Source: Mariniflexile jejuense (GTDB lineage: Bacteria > Bacteroidota > Bacteroidia > Flavobacteriales > Flavobacteriaceae). Taken from it: DNA of 64,000 nucleotides. This document shows positions 54,517 through 61,512 of this stretch, in pieces (position 1 is the first letter of the stretch; each line of letters starts with the position of its first letter). A program made the translations under genes and the position numbers. Location: the NCBI RefSeq assembly GCF_042675665.1, contig NZ_JBHTJI010000001.1, positions 1,488,001 to 1,552,000 of the forward strand, given 5' to 3'. The notes below the pieces were generated by a model, which saw nothing but the letters and a program-made list of their open reading frames with translations, made no database searches and was not told the origin of the DNA.

Positions 54517-55353
54517 ATGCACAAACAAATCATTACTTTTTTAGCATCCTTAATATTTTGCTTTTATTCTGAAGCGCAAACGCTTGAAAAAATAAAAGGC
54601 AACAAAAACGTAACCATTATACAAACTGAAATTGATCCGTTTCACACCATAATTGTTGATGAAGATTTTGAGGTTGAAATAATTTACAATCAAACCCCAT
54701 CGGTTACCATTGAAACAGATGAAAACCTACATGATGTAATTAAGTTTGATGTAATAAATGGTGTTTTAACATTTGATAAAGTTGCTAGAATAACTTCAAA
54801 AAAACGGTTAAATATTACCGTAAATTATGATGAAAGTCTAAACAACATTAAAACTACCGATAAAGGTGAAATACTATCACTCGCCACAATGGAATTACCA
54901 AATGCTATCCTAATAACCCAAGGCGCATCAAAAGCTGGTTTAACTATAAAAACAAATCAATTTGAGTTTCAAGGCAAGGAAAAATCAAAAGTAAAACTTA
55001 ACCTAACTTGCGAAGATGCTAAATTAAACTTGAGTGATAATTGCAAAATAGATGGCTTAATTTATGCACCAATAACAACCGTAGATTTATATTTGCGTGC
55101 AACAGCAAACATTGAAGGCGAAACAAACGACTTAGCTTTAAGAACCGATAATTTTTCTATGTTTAACGGTAAAAACTTTACTACTAAAGTGTGTACTACT
55201 TTAAATGAACTTTCAAGCGATGCTTATTTAGAAGTCACTGATAGTGTTACTATTGAAGCTTCAGGAAATAGTAGCATTTACTTATATGGTAACCCTAAAA
55301 TTGTTGTAAATAAACTCGATAATACTTCGAAACTTCAAAAGAAAGAAAAATAA
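54517..55353 (+). CDS. GIN-domain-like secreted protein
   Basis: About 278 residues with a signal peptide (MHKQIITFLASLIFCFYSEAQ) and a DUF2807-type domain: ITIIQTEIDPFHTIIVDEDFEVEI-like opening (NVTIIQTEIDPFHT), SVTIETDENLHDVIKFDVINGVLTF, then beta-helix turns to the end (STIYLYGNPKIV-like, read as SSIYLYGNPKIVV). The preceding in-frame ATG at 54472 lies within the terminator stem and before the -7 box, so it is not used. Function unknown; separate transcript from the PspC operon. Confidence 0.82.
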   Translation: MHKQIITFLASLIFCFYSEAQTLEKIKGNKNVTIIQTEIDPFHTIIVDEDFEVEIIYNQTPSVTIETDENLHDVIKFDVINGVLTFDKVARITSKKRLNITVNYDESLNNIKTTDKGEILSLATMELPNAILITQGASKAGLTIKTNQFEFQGKEKSKVKLNLTCEDAKLNLSDNCKIDGLIYAPITTVDLYLRATANIEGETNDLALRTDNFSMFNGKNFTTKVCTTLNELSSDAYLEVTDSVTIEASGNSSIYLYGNPKIVVNKLDNTSKLQKKEK

Positions 55354-55357
55354 ACAG

Positions 55358-55936
55358 CTAATTTTCTTTTACTGCTAATTGAAAATAAATATCAATTTTA
55401 TCATTTACTGTAACAAGACCCAAAAACTTTTTTGGTGGTTGTATGTTAAATTCTGTTAAGCTTAAACTTAAATCGCCAGTAATTAACATGCTTTTGTTTT
55501 TTTTAAACTTAATAGGTACTTTATAAGTATTTGTAACACCTGCAATTTGTATGTCAATTAATGCTTGTACATTGCTAGCTTCAAAATTATTTATTTCTTT
55601 TAATAGCAATGTTATTTGTGGATATTTATCTGATTTTAAAATACTTTGAAAATCGTTATTTATGGCTTTTCCGCCACAATCAAAACAATTATTATCTAAA
55701 ATTAAAGCTGTTTTATTGAACACCATCTTCGCATCTTCAATTTTATAAGTTACTTGAATGGGGTTTTTAAATTTATTAATGTTGAATGCACAAGAAAAGG
55801 TGTTTACATTAGTAGTACCTCGAACCAACAATGAACTTTCTGACGTTAAAATAACTGAAGTGCTTTTAATATTAGAATCTCTATTTGTAAAAGCAAAAGC
55901 TATAAAAATTGAAACTAAAAAAAGTAACTTTTTCAT
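55358..55936 (-). CDS. YceI-like secreted protein
   Basis: About 192 residues. Signal peptide (MKKLLFLVSIFIAFAFT), then a lipocalin-like YceI barrel: SESSLLVRGTTNVNTFSCAF, a cysteine pair in NNCFDCGGKAI, FQSILKSDKYPQITLLLKEI and LTGDLSLSLTEFNIQPPKKFLGLVTVNDKIDIYFQL-like end (read as ITGDLSLSLTEFNIQPPKKF). YceI proteins bind polyisoprenoids or other lipids. It lies downstream of a porin gene, separated by a terminator, and another YceI gene lies upstream of that porin. Confidence 0.85.
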   Translation of the reverse strand: MKKLLFLVSIFIAFAFTNRDSNIKSTSVILTSESSLLVRGTTNVNTFSCAFNINKFKNPIQVTYKIEDAKMVFNKTALILDNNCFDCGGKAINNDFQSILKSDKYPQITLLLKEINNFEASNVQALIDIQIAGVTNTYKVPIKFKKNKSMLITGDLSLSLTEFNIQPPKKFLGLVTVNDKIDIYFQLAVKEN

Positions 55937-55968
55937 AATCAACACTTTAAAATATTCTATATAAAATA

Positions 55969-56015
55969 AACAAGCCTCAAAAGATATGTAAATTTAATAT
56001 TTTTTGAGACTTGTT
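55969..56015 (-). terminator. Terminator after the porin gene
   Basis: Fourteen-base arms AACAAGCCTCAAAA / TTTTGAGACTTGTT with one mismatch and a 19-base loop, followed by T-rich sequence on the minus strand. Confidence 0.7.
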
Positions 56016-56040
56016 AAATACTATTAATCTACTTTTTTGG

Positions 56041-57309
56041 TTAGAAACTTATTGCTGCTTCTGCCATTAAGCCATTAAATTTACCACCATCTAATGCACT
56101 AGTTGCAGAATAGCCATCATATTTTTGGTTTACATATTCTAATTTCATTAAAATATTTTTTGTCATAAACCAACCTGCACCAAGTTGTGTTCTTGTAATT
56201 TCGATGTTTTCACCACTTGCTTCTTCAGAATCTACTTTATTGTAACGAGCCCCAATATAAAAGTTTTCATTGTTTCCAAATCTGTAAACAAGTTCACCAG
56301 CAAATTGTTTAGCAGTTCTTTCAGTAGCACCAGTTGCATTACCTTTTGCATTTTCAATTGTTCCAAAAAATTCTAAGCCTTGGTATTTTAAAAATGGATT
56401 GAACATGATAGCTGTTATGCTATTTTTTAAATTAGGGTTGTAACGTCCAGATCTAAAATCATCTGCAGTAGCAGTAGCAGGAATCATTACACCATAGTAT
56501 CTAGAACCAGTTCTATCTGCACTGTATAAATATGAACTTGGCACATAACCTGTATTGTAAAGAGAACCAGTTAATCTGAATCTAAAATCATCATTAAGTT
56601 GTTTGTCATAACCTAATTTAGCTAAGAATGATGCGCCACCAGTATATTCACCTGATTTATTGATAGATTGGTTTAATTTACCATTTGCTATACCTACCAT
56701 TCCTAAAAAACCACTATCACATTGGTAATATAATTCTGCTCCAACTTCAGTTGTAAAAGCATCCATAATTAAGTTGCCAACAAATGGGTTGTAAATAGTT
56801 TCAGCATTATCACTTCTTCTAAAGTGTGCATCACCATAGTTGTTTTCCATGTGTCCTATTTTAATAGTTACATGTTTCATTAAATTTTCAGCAAAACCTT
56901 CACTAATAAAATCTAATTTATCAATTTGGATATAACCACCTTTTACGTATGGTTCTGGGTGGTGACGAGATGATAAATAGGTACGTAAATGCATTCTAAC
57001 ACCATCATATAGTACAACATCTAAATCTAAATTGGCAGTTGCTAAGTTAAAGTTAGCACCAATTTCTTTTAATGGCACTACACCAGAGTTTTCATGGTCT
57101 AGGGCTTGATATTGAATGGTTGATGCACCACCAATACGCACTTTTACTTCATCAAAAGTTGAAACTGTGTCTTTTGGTGTTTCAAAAACGTTTACACCGC
57201 GTTGGTCTGGTTTTCTGTAATTGTCTAAATCTCTGCTTTGAGCATTAATTACATTGAATCCTATCAATAGAATTCCTAATAATATGGCATTTTTTAAATT
57301 TGATTTCAT
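56041..57309 (-). CDS. Outer-membrane porin-like protein
   Basis: 422 residues with a signal peptide (MKSNLKNAILLGILLIGFNVINAQ). The mature protein is a beta-barrel by pattern: alternating strands, many tyrosines and a terminal Phe (GLMAEAAISF). Segments such as VRMHLRTYLSSRHHPEPYVKGGYIQIDKLDF and HVTIKIGHMENNYGDAHFRRSDNAETIYNPFVG resemble phosphate-selective or DcaP-type porins of Bacteroidota. It lies 37 bases downstream of the second YceI gene and probably shares its transcript. Substrate unknown. Confidence 0.83.
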   Translation of the reverse strand: MKSNLKNAILLGILLIGFNVINAQSRDLDNYRKPDQRGVNVFETPKDTVSTFDEVKVRIGGASTIQYQALDHENSGVVPLKEIGANFNLATANLDLDVVLYDGVRMHLRTYLSSRHHPEPYVKGGYIQIDKLDFISEGFAENLMKHVTIKIGHMENNYGDAHFRRSDNAETIYNPFVGNLIMDAFTTEVGAELYYQCDSGFLGMVGIANGKLNQSINKSGEYTGGASFLAKLGYDKQLNDDFRFRLTGSLYNTGYVPSSYLYSADRTGSRYYGVMIPATATADDFRSGRYNPNLKNSITAIMFNPFLKYQGLEFFGTIENAKGNATGATERTAKQFAGELVYRFGNNENFYIGARYNKVDSEEASGENIEITRTQLGAGWFMTKNILMKLEYVNQKYDGYSATSALDGGKFNGLMAEAAISF

Positions 57310-57346
57310 GATTATTTGTTTTAATTAAGGGTTATAAATTGGTTGT

Positions 57347-57925
57347 TTATTTAAAAATTATTGAAAATTTAATTGTGATATCATCACCTGTTGTTATAGT
57401 ACCAAGTAGTGCTTTTGGAGGTTCAATTTTAAAATCGGTCATTTTAATTTTTTTCTCTCCTACCAGTTTTACTTTAGAATCTGATATTGTAATTGTAAAA
57501 TCTAAAGACACGCGTTTTTTTGTTCCAGATATGGTTAAATCGCCTGTTGAACTTATGGCATAAACACCATTACCTTTACTGGTTGTGCTTTTAATTTCAG
57601 CTAATTGAAATGAAATGTTTTTGTAACTACTAGTGTTTAAAGCTTTGTATGTGTTTTTATCCATTGCAGATTTTCCACTCTTTAAACTTTCGGCAACTAT
57701 TTCTATTGAACATTTTTCTATTTGACCAGTTTCAATATTTTTAAAGCTAATTTTCCCGCTTTGTTTTTCTGCAGTTACATGCCAATCATGTAAACTAGAT
57801 GTTCCTAAAACAGTTAGTTTTGATTCTCCATTTATTAAATTAAATTCTTGCGCTTGTATTACATTTAGTGTTACTATAAAAAAAGCAGCTAAACCTAATA
57901 TGCTTCTTCTTATACTTATATTCAT
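57347..57925 (-). CDS. YceI-like secreted protein
   Basis: 192 residues. Signal peptide (ending VIQAQ at about 26) and a YceI barrel: NLINGESKLTVLGTSSLHDWHVTAEK, SMDKNTYKALNTSSYKNISFQL, GDLTISGTKKRVSLDFTI and KIKMTDFKIEPPKALLGTITTGDDITIKFSI. Similar in layout to the other YceI protein but not a near copy. Leads the transcript with the porin; a -7 box lies 32 bases upstream. Confidence 0.9.
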   Translation of the reverse strand: MNISIRRSILGLAAFFIVTLNVIQAQEFNLINGESKLTVLGTSSLHDWHVTAEKQSGKISFKNIETGQIEKCSIEIVAESLKSGKSAMDKNTYKALNTSSYKNISFQLAEIKSTTSKGNGVYAISSTGDLTISGTKKRVSLDFTITISDSKVKLVGEKKIKMTDFKIEPPKALLGTITTGDDITIKFSIIFK

Positions 57926-57957
57926 TTTTTGTTGTTTTTAAATTATACAGCAAATTT

Positions 57958-57965
57958 CAAACATA
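57958..57965 (-). promoter_or_regulatory. -7 box of the YceI-porin unit
   Basis: Minus strand TATGTTTG (TAnnTTTG), 32 bases before the ATG at 57925. Confidence 0.55.
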
Positions 57966-58088
57966 AATAGAAGTACATCTATGACTTTTGTCATATAGCT
58001 TTTTGAAAATAAAATGTTGATATTTGTTATTGTATTATTAAAAAACACAATAAATTAATTATGGATAAATATTTTTTGTAAAAACTAT

Positions 58089-58490
58089 TTAAACTGCATT
58101 ATTAGTTAAAATAGTAATAGGTGAGATTTTAATAAAGTCAACATTTTGGTTTACTGTATTACTATTCAATAGGTTTATATAGATTAGATAACTATGATTG
58201 GAATTCGTAGTGATTTTAAACTTATTTTTATGTTTGCTATCCCAGTTGTTGTTGCGCTTTAGTTGTTCTGAAATTCTAGTAATACCATAATGCTTTTAAC
58301 AGGTCTCAAAGTCCTTTTTTATTAAATTTGTAAAGTAGCTAAGTTCCAATATTCGCTTTGAAGGTTTTCGAACAAACCATCTGTAATAACTACTTCGGAT
58401 TACTTTTAATACTTTGCAAATTTTCTATTGAACATATATGTCGATAACTAGCTATGAATTGATAAACCTTAAACCGTTTTTAGAGATAAT
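58089..58490 (-). pseudogene. Decayed IS3-family transposase orfB fragment
   Basis: Translating the minus strand gives recognisable pieces of an IS3-type orfB N-terminus: VYQFIASYRHICSIE, then after a frameshift near 58420 KICKVLKVIRSSYYRWF and RKPSKRILEL, a stop codon after KKDFETC, then KHYGITRISEQLKRN, KFKITTNSNH and a degraded VNQNVDFIKISPIT that matches the start of the integrase core (VNQPN.VWVSDITY). The catalytic domain proper is missing. The gene is dead through a frameshift, at least one stop and truncation. Confidence 0.8.
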
Positions 58491-58813
58491 ATGAACGTAT
58501 TTTTAAAATATTTCAAGTTCTAATTCTTTTTATTTAAATGTTTTTGCAACCGTTTGTTCTCTAAAGAATCATATTAGCTGATTTTTTTTGTTTAAGAAAT
58601 TGTTTACTATTTAAATTCAGTACTGTAAATACTTTTCTTTATGTTTCAAGATATTTGTTTTATAAGAAACAATCTTATTTTTTTGTCCTAACTTTTTGTT
58701 GCAAACCAAATATTAAATATTTTTTTTTATAAATTTTATCTAATATATATTTAATTAGAGTAGTTGTTTTAGATTTCTCAATTTTGTTTTTTTATTTTTC
58801 ATAATTAAAACAA

Positions 58814-58821
58814 TAAATTTG
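58814..58821 (+). promoter_or_regulatory. -7 box of kdgF with adjoining degenerate operator
   Basis: TAAATTTG (TAnnTTTG), 37 bases before the ATG. The bases from 58819 (TTGCTAAAATTAATAAG) resemble the LacI-type operator TTGCTTAAACGTTTAAG, in the same position relative to the -7 box as in the lacI-kdgK region. Confidence 0.55.
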
Positions 58822-58858
58822 CTAAAATTAATAAGTGTAATTTAAACAAACAGGTATT

Positions 58859-59206
58859 ATGAAAAGTTTTGGAGCAAGCAATGTGTTTTTATTAAGTGAT
58901 GATATTGAATGGGAAGATTTAGGCGGAGGTATAAAACGAAAAATTATGGCTTATGATGATAATATTATGCTTGTAAATGTTCACTTTGAAGCTGGTGGTG
59001 TAGGTGCAATGCATAATCATTATCACTCACAAGTTACATATGTTGCAGGTGGTGAATTTGAATTTACTGTTGGTGATGAAATAAAATTAGTAAAGGAAGG
59101 CGATGCACTTTATATACCACCAAATGTAATGCACGGAACAATTTGTAAAAAAAGTGGTATTTTAATTGATGTTTTTAGTCCTATTCGTGAAGATTTTATT
59201 AAATAA
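58859..59206 (+). CDS. kdgF: KdgF-like cupin, unsaturated uronate processing
   Basis: 115 residues, one cupin barrel with the metal-binding motif GAMHNHYHSQVTYVAGGEFEF (three His and a Gln/Glu pattern) and the second motif YIPPNVMHGTI. KdgF converts 4,5-unsaturated monouronates from pectin or alginate lyase action into linear 5-keto ketouronate (family knowledge). The gene stands with kdgK, a PFK-type gene and a KDPG aldolase gene across a LacI-type gene, which supports the assignment. Convergent with lacI, 6 bases between stops. Confidence 0.88.
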   Translation: MKSFGASNVFLLSDDIEWEDLGGGIKRKIMAYDDNIMLVNVHFEAGGVGAMHNHYHSQVTYVAGGEFEFTVGDEIKLVKEGDALYIPPNVMHGTICKKSGILIDVFSPIREDFIK

Positions 59207-59212
59207 TCATAA

Positions 59213-60238
59213 TTACTTTTTATTTGAAGAATCTCTAATTATTAATTCAGCATCAAGAATAACTTTATTTAGTATTTGCTTTACAAAAGGTTCTTTTACG
59301 CGTTCTAAAAACGTTAAAGCAGCTTGCTTACCAATTTCAGCACTATGTTGCTCTATACTAGTTAAGGTTGGCGTTACCATGGCGGTAAACGATTCGTTTC
59401 CAAAACCAACCAAAGCAATATCTTTAGGTATTTGAATATTTTGTTCGTTTAAAACTTGTAAAGCACCAAGTGCAGCATAATCGCCCGCTATATAAACAGC
59501 ATCAGGTTTATTTTTTAAAGCTAATAATTGTATCATTTTTTCTCTACCATCTTCGGTAGTTAGGCTACTTTCTAAAAGCAATTCGTTATCTAAAGGCAAG
59601 TTGTGCTTTTTTATGGCATCAACATACCCTCTAATACGGTTATTAAAAATGCGCGTATGTTTGTAACCACCTATATGCGCTATGCGTTTGCAACCTTGTT
59701 CAATTAAATGTTCAACAATCATGTGGCTACTATCATAATCATTAATGCCAATATAGTCAACATTCAAATCGTTTTCACCTCTATCAAACAAAATTAAAGG
59801 AATGCCTTTCGATTTTATCTTTTCAAAATAATCTAGCTTTATAGTTTCATTAGCCATAGAAGCAATAATACCGTCAACTTGCGTAAACAAAAGCGTATCA
59901 ATGTTATTACATTCTTTTTTATACGATTCGTTTGATTGGGTGATGATGATGTTGTAACCTTCCTTATTTAAAACTTCTTCAATATTTTGAATAACAGATG
60001 AAAAGAAGTTACTGTTCGTTCTAGGAACAATAACACCAACCAAGTTACTTTTACCTTTTCTAAGCGCACTTGCCAAGTGGTTTGGTTGGTAATTTAACTC
60101 TTTAGCTACCTTTTTTACAGCATCTTTAGTCTTAGTACTTATTCTTGAATCATCATGTAAAGCTTTAGAAACAGCAGCAGGAGAAATATTTAAAACGCTA
60201 GCAATGTCTTTTATAGTAGTTTTTTTTTTGTTTGTCAT
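59213..60238 (-). CDS. LacI-family transcriptional regulator of the uronate locus
   Basis: 341 residues. LacI helix-turn-helix at about 8-55 (TIKDIASVLNISPAAVSKALHDDSRISTKTKDAVKKVAKELNYQPN) and a periplasmic-binding-protein-like effector domain from about 65 (LVGVIVPRTNSNFFSSVIQNIEEVL) to the end. It is divergent from kdgK, with a palindromic operator overlapping its own -7 box, so autoregulation and repression of kdgK are likely. A 2-keto-3-deoxygluconate-type inducer would fit but is inference. Confidence 0.93.
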   Translation of the reverse strand: MTNKKKTTIKDIASVLNISPAAVSKALHDDSRISTKTKDAVKKVAKELNYQPNHLASALRKGKSNLVGVIVPRTNSNFFSSVIQNIEEVLNKEGYNIIITQSNESYKKECNNIDTLLFTQVDGIIASMANETIKLDYFEKIKSKGIPLILFDRGENDLNVDYIGINDYDSSHMIVEHLIEQGCKRIAHIGGYKHTRIFNNRIRGYVDAIKKHNLPLDNELLLESSLTTEDGREKMIQLLALKNKPDAVYIAGDYAALGALQVLNEQNIQIPKDIALVGFGNESFTAMVTPTLTSIEQHSAEIGKQAALTFLERVKEPFVKQILNKVILDAELIIRDSSNKK

Positions 60239-60245
60239 TTTTTTA

Positions 60246-60275
60246 TATATTTGCTTAAACGTTTAAGCAAATATA
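60246..60275. promoter_or_regulatory. 30-base palindrome: LacI operator with two opposed -7 boxes
   Basis: Each half reads TATATTTGCTTAAAC, and the two halves are perfect reverse complements. The centre TGCTTAAACGTTTAAGCA is the LacI-type operator; the outer ends are TATATTTG on each strand, exact -7 boxes. Thus one protein-binding site overlaps two promoter elements that point toward each other. The minus-strand box lies 29 bases from the lacI ATG; the plus-strand box could serve kdgK with a leader of about 140 bases. Confidence 0.85.
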
Positions 60276-60343
60276 ACATTTTAGTTTTATAATTTAAATC
60301 TAGAATTCTATTTAATGTTTTCTTATATTTACTAATAAACCAT

Positions 60344-60361
60344 TGCTTAAACGTTTAAGCA
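60344..60361. promoter_or_regulatory. Second LacI-type operator, near kdgK
   Basis: An 18-base perfect palindrome TGCTTAAACGTTTAAGCA, identical to the core of the first operator 91 bases upstream. A near-consensus -7 box (TATATTTA, 60324-60331) precedes it, so a bound repressor would sit at or just after the start point of a kdgK transcript. The spacing also allows repression by DNA looping between the two sites. Confidence 0.88.
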
Positions 60362-60397
60362 GAATTAAATTTAACTAAATCAATAAATTGTAACAAA

Positions 60398-61444
60398 ATG
60401 AGTAGAGTAGTAACATTTGGTGAGATTATGCTTCGTTTAGCACCTCAAGGATTTTTAAGATTTTCTCAAGCAGACAACTTTGATGTTGTTTATGGTGGTG
60501 GAGAGTCTAACGTAGCAGTATCATTAGCAAATTATGGTATTTCTGTAGATTTTGTAACACGTTTACCTAAAAATGATATTGGTGAATGTGCTATGATGGA
60601 AATGCGCAAAAGAGGTGTTGGTGTAGATAAAATTGTATGGGGTGGTGAACGCCTTGGTATTTATTTCTTAGAAACTGGTGCAGTTTCTAGAGGTAGTAAA
60701 GTAGTTTACGATAGAGCATATTCTTCAATGTCTACTATCCAATCTGGTATGATTAACTGGGAAGAAGTTTTTAAAGGCGTTGAGTGGTTTCACTGGACGG
60801 GTATTACACCTGCTATTTCTCAAAGTTCTGCCGATGTATGTTTAGAGGCTGTAAAAGCTGCTAGCAAATTAGGCGTTACTATTTCAACCGATTTAAACTA
60901 CCGTGCGAAGCTTTGGAAATATTGCGACGCTGCAAAAAGAGAAGAAATCATGACTGAACTAACATCGTATTGTGATGTGGTTTTAGGAAATGAAGAAGAT
61001 GCTGAAATGCACTTTGGTATTAAGCCAGCAGGAGCAGCAGTTCAAACACATGGTCACGATGTGAAAGCTGAAGCATTCTTATCTGTTTGTCAACAAATGA
61101 TGAAAAAATTCCCAAGAGCTAAAAAAGTTATTACAACTTTAAGAGGTTCTATTTCGGCATCTCACAATACTTGGGCCGGTGTTTTATACGATGGAAAACA
61201 AATGTTACAAACACGTCAATACCAAATTACCGATATCGTTGACCGCGTGGGTGGTGGCGATTCTTTTATGGGTGGATTAATCTACGGATTATTAACTTAC
61301 CCAGATAACGACCAAAATGCATTAGATTTTGCTGTAGCGGCATCGTGTTTAAAACACACCATTAAAGGTGATGCTAACTTAGTAACTGTTGATGAAGTAA
61401 CCAAACTTATGGGTGGTGATGCTTCTGGTAGAGTTGCTAGATAA
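60398..61444 (+). CDS. kdgK: 2-keto-3-deoxygluconate kinase
   Basis: 348 residues of the PfkB/ribokinase family: VVTFGEIMLRLAPQG at the start, YGGGESNVAVSLANYG, and the anion-hole signature DIVDRVGGGDSFMGGLIYGLL (catalytic Asp at about 287). It phosphorylates KDG to KDPG. The sequence is slightly longer than E. coli KdgK (309), with an insertion around 205-235. First gene of the operon after the second operator. An internal terminator follows before the PFK-type gene. Confidence 0.9.
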   Translation: MSRVVTFGEIMLRLAPQGFLRFSQADNFDVVYGGGESNVAVSLANYGISVDFVTRLPKNDIGECAMMEMRKRGVGVDKIVWGGERLGIYFLETGAVSRGSKVVYDRAYSSMSTIQSGMINWEEVFKGVEWFHWTGITPAISQSSADVCLEAVKAASKLGVTISTDLNYRAKLWKYCDAAKREEIMTELTSYCDVVLGNEEDAEMHFGIKPAGAAVQTHGHDVKAEAFLSVCQQMMKKFPRAKKVITTLRGSISASHNTWAGVLYDGKQMLQTRQYQITDIVDRVGGGDSFMGGLIYGLLTYPDNDQNALDFAVAASCLKHTIKGDANLVTVDEVTKLMGGDASGRVAR

Positions 61445-61455
61445 TAAATTTTTAG

Positions 61456-61490
61456 AACCTGCAAGATTTAAAACCTTGCAGGTTTTTTTA
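61456..61490 (+). terminator. Terminator between kdgK and the PFK-type gene
   Basis: Ten-base stem AACCTGCAAG / CTTGCAGGTT with a 9-base loop and a run of T. It probably lowers expression of the two downstream genes unless they have another promoter. Confidence 0.85.
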
Positions 61491-61512
61491 ACCTTTAAAT
61501 CATCTTTAATTC

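Larger units (their letters stand above)
57926..58858. other. Long intergenic region with a transposase remnant
   Basis: About 930 AT-rich bases. The middle contains the decayed IS3-type gene listed separately. The flanks hold the -7 box of the YceI-porin unit on the left and that of kdgF on the right. I saw no clean inverted ends of an IS. Confidence 0.5.
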
